DNA of 64,000 nucleotides, taken from the NCBI RefSeq assembly GCF_025698545.1, contig NC_068570.1, positions 7,626,001 through 7,690,000 on the forward strand. Reading direction: 5' to 3'. The DNA comes from Gossypium raimondii (taxonomy: Eukaryota > Streptophyta > Magnoliopsida > Malvales > Malvaceae). Positions 1 to 12,766 of the stretch are shown here, one piece after another. Position numbers and translations under genes: made by a program. How positions within the stretch are numbered: the stretch's first letter is position 1; every line of letters begins with the position of its first letter. The notes under the pieces were generated by a model. It was not told the DNA's origin and did not search any database. It saw only the letters and a program-made list of their open reading frames with translations.

Positions 1-480
1 ATCAATATTTATATTAAATAATTTTCTCATTCCAATTTTATCCTCGATAAAAATATGATGATTTTACCCATGATAAAGTTTCCAAGAAAATATATTTAAT
101 TTTTTTCATTTTGGGCTTTAAAATTACTTAAAACCATAAACTAAATCTTACAATCATTTTTGAGAACTCTTTGTTCATTTCTAAATGAATTCATTTCTCA
201 TTTTCATTTCCATTTGGATAAAACCACATTCATATCCAAATGATTCTATTTTCTCCAATTTCATTTTTATTTTGGAGAAAACCATAATCATTTCCTGAAT
301 AGCTCCTATTTCTTCATTTTTATACATTTATGTTCATTTGATTCATCATCCAATTCATTTCTGGTTTGAATAAGCTAGCAGAGGGATCAATTGGACATAT
401 GCAATCGGAGCTTAAATGATTTGTAATTAAGTTTCAGATTTTTGCCTATTAATTATAAACTCATTTAGTCATGAATTAAT
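1..480. other. AT-rich stretch, no gene seen
   Basis: This stretch is rich in short T/A-rich and TTCATTT-like runs. No coding exon, RNA gene or clear terminal repeat could be supported. The right part grades into the LTR-like segment that follows. Confidence 0.5.
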
Positions 481-1435
481 TCCACTATAATATCGTGATT
501 GAGCTCTCCTCAACGACATGCCATTACGAAAGCAACTCGATTCATGCTCGTCCAATGATATTTTCATAAGTATGTTACTTTTATAGGATATCCTTAATCT
601 CTTTGGGATAATATGCGTTCTCCTAATGTGATCCTATTTTATCTCATGGTAACCATTACATCTTCTTTTATGAAAAGGCAACCACTATCAAATGGTGATC
701 AAGTCATCCATCATAAAGACGAATGACCTGTGACCACTTTTACCTTTCATTAACCATGTAATGCCAATGAGAAGATATAATTTACCCATGCCTCGGGCTA
801 TGAATTCCACTATTGTGAATGACGCTACATACTACAGAAGTCGTACACTCAACGCACCAGCTTTCGATTCCTTATCTATTCGAACCCATGCTTTTACTTA
901 CATCAAAGTGTACGAGTCACGCATACATAGTCTGTTATCCACTTAGGATTTAGGTATGCCACACTATGAATGTCACAAGTGAATATATCCATAAACAGAT
1001 TCAGGATCTATTCTTCTTGGGTCTAGTCTGATATACTATCAGTCTAGCCAATCACATCTAGGTATCTATCTTCTGAGAGTCATCCACTCCGATTCCTAAG
1101 ACAAAACATCTCCCTAATTGGACTTGGTAGATGTCATATTAGTTTTTCATTCGGTTTGGTCATTTCCAATTAGACTAAGGACATGTTTAGGTTCGTCTAC
1201 TAATATAAGCTATCTTTCTGTATTACAATTCAACCACGTAATACCGCTTAGTATTTATATAAACATTAGACAATCAATAAGCAACATTTGCTTTCATTTT
1301 GCTGTGCAAAAACCATATGAGGAAAATTATACAAAGTATATTAATGTAATCAACGAATTTGTTTCATTAACTAATCTATTCAAAAAAATTACAAGTTTAC
1401 AAACGAATATACTACACTTAGGGCACTAGATCTAA
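481..1435. repeat. LTR-like retrotransposon fragment, family A
   Basis: This non-coding segment shares long diverged blocks with 32409-33085. Shared blocks include the stretch around ATGTAATGCCAATGAGA, the 'tacgagtcacgcatacatagtc' region and the 'acaagtgaatatatcc' region. Recurrence of the same long non-coding blocks 31 kb apart indicates a dispersed repeat, most likely an LTR. Neither end is clear, so the superfamily is not assigned. Small open frames inside it (761-946 and 1118-1429) have no recognisable domains. Confidence 0.5.
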
Positions 1436-1439
1436 CAAT

Positions 1440-2870
1440 TGAAATGGGCGAGGGTTGGAAGAAATGGACCGTTGGTAACTCATCTCTTTTTTGCTAATGA
1501 TAGCATCATTTTTGGTGAAGTTGTAGATTCAAGTGTTATGGTAATCAATGAGATTATTAAGGAGTATAGGGAATGATTTAGGTAGTCTATAAATTTGAAT
1601 AAATCTCTTATTTTCTTCAACTCAAATATAAACGAACAAGATAAGATTCGAGTGGCCTAGTTTCTTGATGTCCAAAGGTTTGAGAGTCCAGAAAGATACT
1701 TGGGTTTGCCTATTATGGTGGGAAAGAATAAGAAATTAGCGTTCCAAAGTCTTAAGGACAGAGTGTAGAGTTGAATAAATACTTGTTGTAATCAAACACT
1801 ATTCCAAAGAGGTAAGGGGGTTTTTATTAAATATGTTTTGCAAGTGATTATGATTTATGCTATGACTTTTTTTTATTAATGAACTCATTGTGCAAGGGGA
1901 TGGAAACCATTTTGGCGCATTATTGTGGCAAAAATTCCATAGTAAGAATGGGATTCATTGTTGTTTGTAGAGTGCTTTATGAGATCTTAAGGAATTTTGA
2001 TATTTGACTTTAGAGGTCTGGGTAAGTTTAATGTGTCTTTCCTAGCTAAGCAGTATAATACCACTAAATGTAATAGTCCATACCAGACCCGATCATTGGA
2101 TCCAAGATATGATATGCCACATTTATTGTCGAAGCAACTACGATTCTATTTCAATATTTAACTAGTCATACAAAAAATTCATTTTGATACTTAATAAAAC
2201 ACATTATATATTTATATTCGGGTTATAAACGAGCTTAGAAAAGCTCTTATGAAACATCGATGTTAATAGAGGGATTAAAATGAAAAATTTTCAAAATGCA
2301 AGGGTGATGTCTTGACCATGAAGGGGACATGTCGAGACATTGAAGGAAAAACCATGATGTCGCGACTTCAACCATGGCAAGTCGCGACGTTGAAGATAGA
2401 GAACTGCCCCTTACTTTGCTAGTCTTAAAAGTATTGTGAGCAAAGATTTAATGAGTGTAGAGTTAGGGAGACAACCTTTTTGTGGCACAACATTTGGAGT
2501 GTGAAGGACCTTGTTGAGATGGGGGAGAGGTGGAATCTTGGAAATGATACTCTTATCTCAATGTATGATAACTACTAGCTCACGTGTTTTAAGCCATTTA
2601 AGATCCAATCACTACAGGTCAGTGATCTAATTTGGGTTTCGAACCTTATTGCCTCTAAAATTAGAAGATGGAAGCAAGATGTAATTTGCACCTATTTTTC
2701 TTTTAATGAGGTAGATTTGATTTTGTGCACCCCCATTCCTCAATTTCGTAGAAGAGTTGTATTTTGTGGTGCGTGGAGACTATTGGGGAGTACTTTGTTC
2801 ACAGTGGCTACAAATTGTTACTAAGAGGTTCCAAACCTGTTGTTGAAATCTATCGTTTTGGTATATAAAT
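1440..2870 (+). mobile_element. Degenerate LINE (non-LTR retrotransposon) relic, reverse transcriptase C-terminal part
   Basis: Broken frames read through typical plant L1-type reverse transcriptase motifs: an HLLFADDS-like active-site block near 1478-1510, a YLGLPIMVG block near 1700-1722, and downstream RGLGKFNVSFLAKQ (about 2010-2052). After an interruption the C-terminal region resumes with a WHNIWSVKDLVEMGERWNL-like stretch (about 2480-2540). Several in-frame stops and shifts separate these blocks, so no protein can be made. The 5' half (ORF1, endonuclease) is not present. An LTR-like fragment at 2073-2418 splits the relic. Confidence 0.75.
2073..2418. repeat. LTR fragment of the TGTAACACCCC family inside the LINE relic
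   Basis: The segment starts GTAATAGTCCATACCAGACC and carries the same ordered blocks as the first 350 bases of the LTR at 5146: a GATC-containing 'ggatccaag' block, the 'gaagcaacta' block, and a T/G-rich part with repeated 'cgcgac' words. LINE sequence lies on both sides, so it looks like an insertion or a recombination product. No clean target duplication was found. Confidence 0.5.
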
Positions 2871-2963
2871 GGCAACATTCCCTTCATGTTGGTTCTACAA
2901 AATTGACCATGCCTCAATCGTAGATTCAAACAATGAAATCACATTGAATTGCTTTATATAAAT

Positions 2964-4547
2964 TGTTGGATCACCAGTACACCCCGTGGCGCAGCGGAAA
3001 AAAATATTTCGGCGATCATCAACCATGGATCCATGTACGAGGAACAAATAAAGTTGAAAAAAGGCTCGAAAATACACCTTTTGAAATTGAAAAATGACGT
3101 GTAAGGTTGTTGATAAGATCCCTTTAGAAGATGTCGATTCCAAGTCACAACAATAACGTCTCGACCTCTATGTAATCCACCCAATTAAAGAACGAACAAC
3201 AAAATTCTTTTGAACATTTCAGAGATAGTTTTCAAGAACGACTACTAGATCTTTTGAGTTGTGTTTATGTTTTGGTAACCCTAACACATCAGGGATTCAT
3301 ATTCCTTTTATTTTTGTTTGATAACACATATCAGGTAAAAACAAGATTATTTTTAGAGAAACAAATGGAAAGTCAGAATAAAATTTATATTTTTTCCAAA
3401 AAAAAATCAATTTCCTTGTCCTTTTATATTTTGATGAAATTATTATAACTGTTTAAACTATATTCAATCAATATTTTGTATGAATCAAATTCATCTATTA
3501 ATTTATCTATGTTCTCTATATGTGTACAACAAGCTTGTACTTATAATGTGTTCAATATTTAACTATCAAATTAAATTAATTCAATAATTAATTTAACTCA
3601 TGTGACAACTAAATATAATACCAAATGTATTTGGATTCTATTTGCTTCAACTATAGGGTGTGACCCTGTAGGCTCTTGTAATGTTAGTAGTAATACTAGA
3701 ACGTTTCTAATATTATAAGCAATGAGTGGCATCTAACAATGCATCATTGCTACCCAAGTTACAACATAACCTTTCTGTGATAATCTTTTTCATGTATTAT
3801 ATTATTTTATCTTTAATATCTAGATTGGATATAAGTCATGGAATAATCACACTTGTATAGTTCAATATCATATTTCTTGATATTCTGAGTAGACTACAAT
3901 AAACATATAACTGCGATATCTCATATCAACTTATTCGAGCAAGACCATGTATTTCTAGTCTCACACCATCAAGAGGCCTAAGATATTACTCCCATTATGT
4001 AGGAGGGACAAATCCTATCTTGATAAACCATATCCCTCTACATAGATTGCGACATGCCCAACATCATTACTTATAGTATAACCTGTTATGGTAGGCGTTT
4101 GACTATGTCAAAATATACAACTCACTATGTTGGGACAATGATGATCTCAAGTCTAAGGATCATATACATAGTTATCACTATGAGTAATGTTGTGACTATC
4201 ATATAATAATCCAAGAACCATACTCATAGCAGGTCAATCTAGTATGTTGTTCTCTAACACATACTCATGTATCGATTTTGACATCCCTATGTCAATGACA
4301 ACATTTTGTTATCAATCAAATACACATTACTCTCAATGCATTATCATTGTCCAAGCCCATAATAATACTTGACTAAGGACATTTTAAGAATAATCATATT
4401 ATTCTCAGGATTTTATTAAACTAGTTTATTTGTACACACAGAAAAAGAAACTGAAATAACAATTGTAATGCCTTATATTAACAAACAAGGTAAAACAGGT
4501 ATGTGATTACAATTATCTCATGATTGGTCTTTGGGCATACTCTAACA
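2964..4547. mobile_element. Solo LTR, Copia (SIRE/Maximus-like)
   Basis: The segment begins TGTTGGATCACCAGTACACC and ends CATACTCTAACA, the TG...CA form of an LTR. Internal words such as GTGTGACCCTGTAGG and AATGAGTGGCATCTA resemble those of plant SIRE/Maximus-type Copia LTRs; this is recognition, not a search. It is flanked by TAAAT (2959-2963) and TAAAC (4548-4552), a 5-bp target duplication with one mismatch. There is no internal domain and no second LTR, so it is a solo LTR of 1584 bp. Orientation was not resolved. Confidence 0.6.
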
Positions 4548-5145
4548 TAAACTCCTTTGAATATTGCACTTAGGGCTTTAGAATTGTTAGGGCTTTAGAA
4601 TTGCTATGGGCAGCTCTCTGTTCTTCATTAGTGCATTTGGTTCTTTCTTTTGGTCGTACTTTGCCATCAATAGAAGCAAACATAGTCGAGTCCATCCATC
4701 TTCTATTACTAACAATGTTCTTTCATCTATTGACATGATGAAAGCGCTCATACGAATCTTTTAATAAGCATAACTTGACAAGAAAATTGACAACAAGACT
4801 TAAGAAATTGATCTGTCTTCCTTCATGGATTCCGTGACTTTTAACTGAACACAATATCTCCTTTACAATCATCTAAATTATGCTATGATACCAATTGAAA
4901 TTTCCTTGGTTTTTCCTTGTTACAACTTCTTGTACTTTTGTTGTTATAACAAGAAATAGAATAAAACATTGTTTTGAGATAAGGGAATAGAGAAAGAATA
5001 TCAAAATAGTAAGTTTGTTAGTATAGTTCGAATTCAAAAATCATACCTTTGAGGAGCCTAGCTTAGAGAATGATTTAACTCAACAATTAATTTGATAGAA
5101 CTATTGATTTAAGTACAATCTACCCTCACTACAATAGATAATTAT
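4548..5145. other. Intergenic, no gene seen
   Basis: This stretch lies between two solo LTRs. It contains no supported coding sequence or RNA gene. A local direct repeat of 'gggctttagaattg' occurs at about 4571-4602. Confidence 0.4.
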
Positions 5146-7876
5146 GTAACACCCCTTGCCTGACCTGATCGTCGAGTCCGAGCTATAGGATGTTACATTA
5201 GTTGTTGGAGCAACTACAATAAAATCACACTAAAATATTCACATGCATATGTAATATAATACCAAACATATCCATTTATGGTTAAACAATCAAAATTGAG
5301 TCTTAATCTTGTGAAAGCTCTTTTGTTGACCCAAGCACGAATTAAGAGCAAATTGTAAAGTTTTAAAATTTAAGGGTTGATGTTGTGACATCACTTCTTC
5401 AATGTTGTGACATCGCCAAACAGTTTTTCATGTTGTGACCTCAGACCACTTGACATCGTGACGTGACTCACTGTTGGCCAACGTTGCGACAAGGAAGATT
5501 GTTCGTTGATACGTAGACTTCGTTTTTGGTAAGAATGAACTATTTGGTACCTATTTCAATGCTTCCAAACAACCTATTCAATTTAGACAACAAATCACCA
5601 TTTTACTTGATTCAAACCATACTAAAGACATACCAAAACAAACTATTTAACCATTTTGATTCAATCTATTCAATATAAGTTCAATTTAGCACAAAAATTA
5701 CCATTTCAACTTGTTCAACTATAAAATTCATCTAACCTTTCTATTACTAATTCACATTCAATTATACCATTTCAATTGTCACATACATATCTTAAACATG
5801 TTTACCAAATCCTATACATTCAATTAGGCACTAACTTTGCCAAAAACATACTAATTCATATAAGCATTAACCTTACCAAAATCAATCATTATAAAAGTTG
5901 TAAGCTAACATTATCATTTCAACTTAACATATAAAAACACCTATGTACATGCTAAAAAACTCGAACTTAAAACAATCGAAAAGCTACGAATTTGAAAATG
6001 AGATGGTGTGAGCTTCTGAATGACCCGCTGGACACATTCCGCAAGTTACAATCTATAGGGAAAGTAAAAAACAATGGGGTAAGCATATCGAATGCTTAGT
6101 AAGTTCATAGGTATTAAAGAAAAGCTTATCTTAACTTACACCTAAACACAACAAGCTACTTAGCTTGGTAAAGTTTACCTAAACATGACAAATCACATAA
6201 TAATAATATGAGTTTAACATTTAACCATATCATATAGTAATTCAAACATATAACCTTTCAGTTCACTTATAATCAATATTTCAATACCATTCTAATAATC
6301 AATCCAACATTTAGCCACTTACATATCAAGATCGTACCATTTTATTGCAAATTTTCACTTTTCATTAACCATTTAGCCCAATGAACTCTAGTGAACAGAT
6401 TCAAATACACAAGTAACTATACCACACCAGTTTGTTCGTTCGAGCAGTAACTACACCACATCATGGCATCAAAATGAAAATCCCATAGGCAATCATTCGT
6501 ATAATCGTACAACAATACGTCCCTCCACCACACCAGGGTCTCCGTAGAGACATATAAAACTTGATGATTCACAATAAATGCTGGATCCTGATATAATCTT
6601 TAATGAGCTTCTTACAATCAATTATCTCTTACAATCACGTATCATGTACAAGCACGCATATAACCTTATTGGCATGTCAATTGTATCCTATCCTTTATTA
6701 TGTTCACTCGTGCATCTTTAACACACACAACCATTTATTTACAATTTAACCTATATCTCACCTTTTGTACCAAATCGCAAACAATTCAAATTACAACCAA
6801 ACATACACATATTCATAATTCAAATACAATCATACCATATGAACTTACCTGGAAAAATGGCAATAAATGAGACTTTAAGGACTAATCAACAATTTTTGTT
6901 TTTCCTCAATTATCTTTGATTTGGTTCAATTATCGATCTATACAATAATTCGATTCAATTTATCAATATAAAACATTTTATAACATCCTATAATATGCAT
7001 AAACCAGTTCAATTTCATATTTGAATGTCCATGAATTTTTGCATTTTATAAAATTTAGTCCCTAAAACCGAAATAACTATATCTTTTAATTTTGAGCTTC
7101 GATTTTGAAACCAATATCAATAACATCCTTTTATGACCCTATATTATCTATTATTACAAAATTTCACATCAATTTCAAAATTTATACACTTTAGTTCTTA
7201 TGTTCAAAAACTAACAATTAAACATTACAACTTAGTCCTTTTCACATCTATGCTTAAAATCTAACAATTTAACATCAATTTCTTCAAGAAATCATCAATG
7301 AAAACTTTCAAAAACTTTAACATTTTTAAAAATTGGTACATGAGCTAGCTAAATCAAGCTCTCATGACTTCAAAAACATAAAAATTACAAGAAAAAAGAC
7401 TTGAAATTACCTATTAATCAAAGGTTCGAATGTGAAGAAGGTTGAAATCCTTTTCTTTCTTTAGGTTTCGGTGAAGAAGATGAATAGAAGAAAAAAAAAA
7501 GACTATTGTTTGTTTTAATTTTTCTTTTATACTTTAATTATTAATTAATTAATCTTAATTAATTTAATTAAACTTTAAGTAATAAAACCATAAGCATGAT
7601 TAGCCAAAGTTTAGTGGATTTTAGCTCATCCACCACCAGTTGGAAAGTTAAAATGATCAATTTGTCATTTTGATTAAAAATCTATTGTGGTAAGACTTTT
7701 ACAATTTAATCATTGTACTTTAATTAACTAGCAAATCGCCAAAATTATTGGACCAACTTTAATATATTTCTATAATAGCCTCATAAATATTAAATATTAA
7801 TATTTATGGACTTGATTTACGAAAATGAGATTCCGAAATCGTCGTTTCTGACACAACTGAAAATCAGGCTGTTACA
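5146..7876. mobile_element. Large solo LTR, Gypsy Del/Tekay-like, TGTAACACCCC family
   Basis: The segment begins TGTAACACCCCTTGCC and ends AGGCTGTTACA, the TG...CA form with short inverted ends. It is 2731 bp and carries no protein domain. The flanking 5-mers AATTA (5141-5145) and AATTG (7877-7881) match at four of five positions. The same family occurs at 33208-40993 and, as a fragment, at 2073-2418. TGTAACACCCC starts are typical of Del/Tekay-type Gypsy LTRs; that assignment is inferred. Its length and lack of an internal domain fit a solo LTR left by LTR-LTR recombination. Confidence 0.6.
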
Positions 7877-8304
7877 AATTGCAGTCTCAAAGTTGTCCCT
7901 AAATTGTTACAATCACTTTCTCAAAACTTCACTTTATAATTAAGAATAACTCTTTAATAAATAACTAAGTAATAGCGTTTGAGTACATCATAATCAACTC
8001 TCAAAATATACAGTGAAACGCCCAAAAAGCATACCCTAAGTGTGAATAAGCAGCCTATAAATAAGTTGTGAAAAACTTTATCTTAATTTGAAATTAAGGA
8101 TAGAGTCCATCCTTCAAAAATCAATTTAAGATCTCCAAAAAAAAATTATCCCTCCAAATTTTTAAATAGCATGTAATTTAATCAACTGAGATAAGGATAG
8201 AATCCATGCATTTTTGAACTTTTCACATCCTTTAAAAAATGTTTCCCATTAGATAAGCTTTCAAAACTCTTTTTATCTAGTTCCTTTGTACAACAATTAT
8301 TTTG

Positions 8305-9023
8305 CATTTGCTGCCTAATTAACATATTAATTAAAATACAAAAAAAACATATACAAGTAAAAAATTCAACTCATCAAATAAATTTGATTGTCCCAAACAA
8401 TTGTTATACTTGATGTTATAATATACAATAGAACAAAAAAGTATAACAATCAAAGTTTCTAATGATTCTACTTTCTAGTTGCTTAGACATGTACTTGTAA
8501 TTGCACTTACTTTTGTTTATACTCATAAAAGAATTATGATGTCACATGAATCAATATTATTTTTGTAACGCCCAAAAGTTTGAGTATTGTTTGTTAAATT
8601 ATGATATAATTAAGTTTCTATATTTATGGTTAAGTGCTTTGCTTGTGTGTTAGAGGTTAGAGGCATTTTTGCCTAATTAACATATTAATTAAAATACAAA
8701 AAAACATATACAAGTAAAAAAATTCAACTCATCAAATAACTTTGATTGTCTCAAACAATTGTTATACTTGATGTTATAATATATAATAGAACAACAAAGT
8801 ATAACAATCAAAGTTTCTAACGGATTCTACTTTCTAGTTGCTTAGACATGTACTTGTACTTGCACTTACTTTTGTTTATACTCATAAAAGAATTATGATG
8901 TCACATGAATCAATATTATTTTTTTTGTAACGCCCCAAAAGTTTGAGTATTATTTGTTAAATTATATAATTAAGTTTCTGTATTTATGGTTAAGTGCTTT
9001 GCTTGTGTGTTAGAGGTTAGAGG
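8305..9023. repeat. Tandem duplication of a 359-bp unit across an LTR edge
   Basis: Unit 1 is 8305-8663 and unit 2 is 8664-9023. Both start at CATTTGCTGCCTAATT or its variant and end at GTTAGAGGTTAGAGG, and they are nearly identical. Each unit holds about 260 bp of flanking DNA and then the first 98-100 bp of the LTR that begins TGTAACGCCC (8564 in unit 1, 8926 in unit 2). The duplication is therefore younger than the LTR insertion. Confidence 0.85.
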
Positions 9024-10740
9024 TTTAAATCTCACTTTTGGGAATTTTGTTATTTTGTTTGATTTGACCTTTATCCTTGAACGTTGGACTTAAGTTTATT
9101 TTTGTGCGAATCTGTATTAAGAATGAGCCTGTTACTTTGATGATTAAACTTTTGTATATCTTCTAGTTTTGTGTTCGAGTCCTTGTGCATGTAATGAAGA
9201 AATATTTTAACGCTTTTGAGTAAATCATTTTATTTTATTTTATTTAGTTTACTTTATTTTTCTCGTTTTCTTTTTTTTTCTCTCATTTGATTGCTATTGT
9301 AATCTTGTTGTCGGTTGTAATAAAGGACCTAATTTGTTTGTTGCGTCAATTAGAAAGTTTTTGTGCGAAGATCTTACGAGAGACGTTTCTCCAACACGTT
9401 AGTTCCGTAATTCACTACTACGTACGAGGTTCTGGAGCCATTCTTGTTGTTTCTACGTTAAAACTACATCAGGTGTGTACCGAAAACTCGATTTTCTATG
9501 ATTTTCAAATGTTGTAAAACATGGCCGTGTGGTAGGCCGTTTAACTCACTATTTTCGAATTAGAGGCACACAGGCTAGGGTCACGGGCGTATGTCCAGAC
9601 TGTGTAACTTATTGTTTTTAATTTGGGTCACACAAGCTTGTAACTCACTGTTTTGAATTTAGGGTCACACGGGCAAAGGACACGGGCCTGTGTCCAGGTC
9701 ATGTGAGGGGTTGTGAGTTATACAGATATGTGCCAGATCGTGTAACTCACTGTTTTGAGCCACCCAACCATGTGCCAGTGAATCCGCACGCATGTGAATC
9801 CATACGAGCGTATGAGCCAAAATACTAAAATTTTCCCTAGGGCTTTAAGTGTCATTCAAATAGAATGTAGGCATTCCGTAGGGTCCGTATGATCTGAATT
9901 AGGCTGTACAATTGATGTGATAATTGTTAAATGACAATGATCTATATTAACTGATTGTGAATTGTGTTTGGATAATTGTATGTATATCATTGATATATGA
10001 TATCTGTAATCTGCATCTGCATTGGGTGGGAATGGTATAAAGAAGGAAGTGATGACATTTTAATAATCTGCTAAATTGAGTGGCTAAGCCATAATTTTGT
10101 ACATGATTATGGTGATTTATCGCATATTGATCTGACAGCTAGTCTGTAATCACTCTAAAATGTGTCATACCGACACTAATTGGTGTGTAAGGCGGGATGG
10201 GTCCTTGATACCCTATATGGTGTGTTAGGATGGTTGAAGATAGTGTGTAGCGGATGAGGGTAGGAAACTGTATCTAATTCTGATATGTTTTGCATCTATA
10301 TCTGATCTGTTCTTTATCTTATTTGAACTGTTACGATAATACTGTGTATCATCTGTTTCTAATTCTATATTTGAATTTGGGCAATTATTGTTATATCTAT
10401 ATTGTTGTCTTGCATAATATCGGTTACACACATTGAGTTATAAACTCATTCTGTTTGTTGACTGAATTGTAGGTAACCCACAAACTTAGGAGGCTCGGCG
10501 TGTTAGGAGCTCGGTCATATCTATTTTGTAGATAGTTTACTGTTTGTTTAAAAGTTGAACTAACGTATGTTTTATTTTGGACTATGGTTTTGTAAGCTTG
10601 GATTTCCATGTTGGTTTAGCTAGTTAAATGTTTTCTGTATGACAAATTTTAAAATATTTAAAGGTTGATTTTTCCCTTAAAGATTTTGATGTAACCTCCA
10701 AACTTGGTCCTAACGTGTAGGTCAGGGATGACGTGTTGCA
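8926..10740. mobile_element. LTR (probably solo), Gypsy type, TGTAACGCCCC family
   Basis: The segment begins TGTAACGCCCCAAAAG and ends GACGTGTTGCA and is 1815 bp. It contains repeated 'cacgggcctgtgtccag' and 'gtgtaactcactgttt' words around 9540-9780, of a kind common in cotton Gypsy LTRs (recognition only). TTTTT lies on both sides (8921-8925 and 10741-10745), which fits a 5-bp duplication but is weak in T-rich DNA. Open frames inside it (9287-9517, 10225-10609) show no domain. No gag or pol lies on either side. Confidence 0.5.
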
Positions 10741-10745
10741 TTTTT

Positions 10746-12450
10746 GTTATTATAACATACTAATTGAAAATGTATTGATAAATTATTTCTAATATCAATA
10801 TAGTAATATAATGAATTTAGAAGTTTTTTTAAATTCATAAATATTATATCTATGGATGAAAATAATTTTGTAATAAATTATTAAAAAATAAAGTTGAAAT
10901 AGTCAAGATTATGATATAAGAAAATGTAAAAAAGATTTATTATTTTATAAAAGGATTGAATTATGAATATAGAATAGAAGCTCCGAATGAAGAAATTGAA
11001 AAGACCATCTTTTGGGAGGCAAGTCAAATCAACTTTGGGATTTTTGGTACCTATTCAAACTCACCCACATTTGCTTTTCATTTTTGTCAATCTTGTATTT
11101 ATTAATTATGAGTAGTATAGCTGTTTAAGGATAAGAGGGATGTTCAATCTAGTTGTTTTTAAACCAAATTGAATGAATGGTATCTTTTAGGAACATTATC
11201 AACTCTTAGGTTAAGTAAAATCAACTACTTTATTTCTTCAATTACGTGTTTCTGTTTTCAATTCCATCATTAATGCATTTCTACCACGTCATCATTTTTA
11301 ATTAATATAATAATATATTTAGTCATTCATAGTTTCACATGAAGGGAAATTTATTTTAATTATTACGTTCCTATTTTTATGAGAATTTAATTAATGCAAA
11401 TGAAAACAAAACCATGTAGCAACTCAAACAAAACCATGATGTAAAAATGATTAATGTATCTTATCTATCTATTTAAAGCATTTGATGTGACATTTGATGC
11501 ACTTTAATATTAAATTACTTTATTTTTATTTTGCTCGGAATGAAATTAAATATTAATAGAATTTATTATGGAACTAATACTTTTGTTAATGTGTGGGATC
11601 AATAAGGAGAGATGGAAGAGGATGTGGTGGTGCTAACGGAGGCCAGTTCGCTTTGTCAGGGCAAAGAGCCGGAGAGTAGAAAAGTGAAGATGGTGGAAGT
11701 GGATGTTGAGAATAAATTGACAAAGTGTAGGCAAGTGTGCTGGAGAGTCGATCTCTACATCATCATCATCTTGGGGGCTATTTATAGGCGAGGTCCTGTG
11801 TTAGGTAACATTAACATGATAGACCTGCAATCAGGTCATTATTATGAGATACGTGGAGCGAATGTCTTCGATGTGACGAGAATGTTTGTGATGAAACACG
11901 TTATGTCATTCTTTCTTGTTCAATGTACGAAGCAGCTAAACTCACATGAGTTTAGTGACTAAAAAGATCATGTTCTTGGTAGAAGTCCGAATGTCTGGAG
12001 GAGAGGGTGGTGGCTACATTTTGAGGTAGGTAGTTAGCCTCCTTAAATAACTACTTTCTGCCTGCTTGGATGACTAAATCGGGAAGTAGGACTTCTAGTG
12101 ATCTCCCAATCTATAGCGGGTGGAGTATGTATCTCAGGTAGCTTTCTATTATGCCTGTATTGTCATTGGTGGTGGTATAATAACTCTCTTGTTAATACAA
12201 GCAGAGCAGAGATTGAGGAGTTAATGTGCCAATACTAATAGCATAGGCAGGCGAGGGGGGTTGAAGATGGGGGCAAAGGCAGGCGATTGCCAGGGAGATT
12301 TTAATGGCGACTTGAACACTTTTGTTGTTTTGTTTGATTTGGATTCCCAACCCCCAAAACCATATTATTATCAATAAAAATGACCCAAAAGCTGACTGTA
12401 AAGTGAAAACAATGGTTAAGTGTTAAATTATTGGGGGGCATAAACAAAGG
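10746..12450. other. Intergenic upstream of the KIX-like gene; one unrecognised open frame
   Basis: The first 860 bases are AT-rich with no gene. An ATG-started open frame runs 11612-11962 (116 codons) with a short hydrophobic run (VDLYIIIILGAI) but no domain I recognise. Composition turns less AT-rich from 11600. It could be a retrotransposon-derived or chance frame, so I do not call it a gene. Confidence 0.35.
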
Positions 12451-12459
12451 CATGAGCTA

Positions 12460-12766
12460 TTTCTTTCACTCCTGTTGGATGTTGTACTGCTCCCTACCCA
12501 AAAGAAAGAGAAAAAAAGAGGAAAGGCCCCATCCATCTCTGATCTCTCTCTCGATTTGCAGACTGGGAATTCAAGAAAAAAGAAGAAACGCCAAAAGATA
12601 TCATAAACAAATTGACTAATCTCCATCAAACCCCATGTAATAACACTACCGTCTCACTCCTTTTTTTTCCTACTTTCCTCTCGGTTAGCCTCATATATCT
12701 CTTCCCTTTCCTTCTTTCCTCCTCTGTCTCTAGATTTTGTCTTCCATTGAAGAAGAAAGATCAAAG
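12460..12766 (+). promoter_or_regulatory. Probable 5' UTR/promoter-proximal region of the KIX-like gene
   Basis: A pyrimidine-rich tract of CTCTCTCT and TTTCCT runs leads up to the ATG at 12767, typical of plant 5' leaders. Open frames on both strands here are low-complexity by-products. A CTCTCTCGATTTGCAG stretch ending near 12561 resembles a 3' splice site, so an intron in the leader is possible but not shown. Confidence 0.35.

Noticed and set aside
8921..8925. TTTTT as firm proof of a target duplication for the LTR at 8926
   Set aside because: Poly-T is common here, so the match to 10741-10745 is only weak support.
9287..10609. Open frames inside the LTR at 8926-10740
   Set aside because: LTRs are non-coding and the products have no domain.
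11612..11962. 116-codon ATG frame upstream of the KIX-like gene
   Set aside because: No domain, no splice partners and no clear promoter; kept only as a note.
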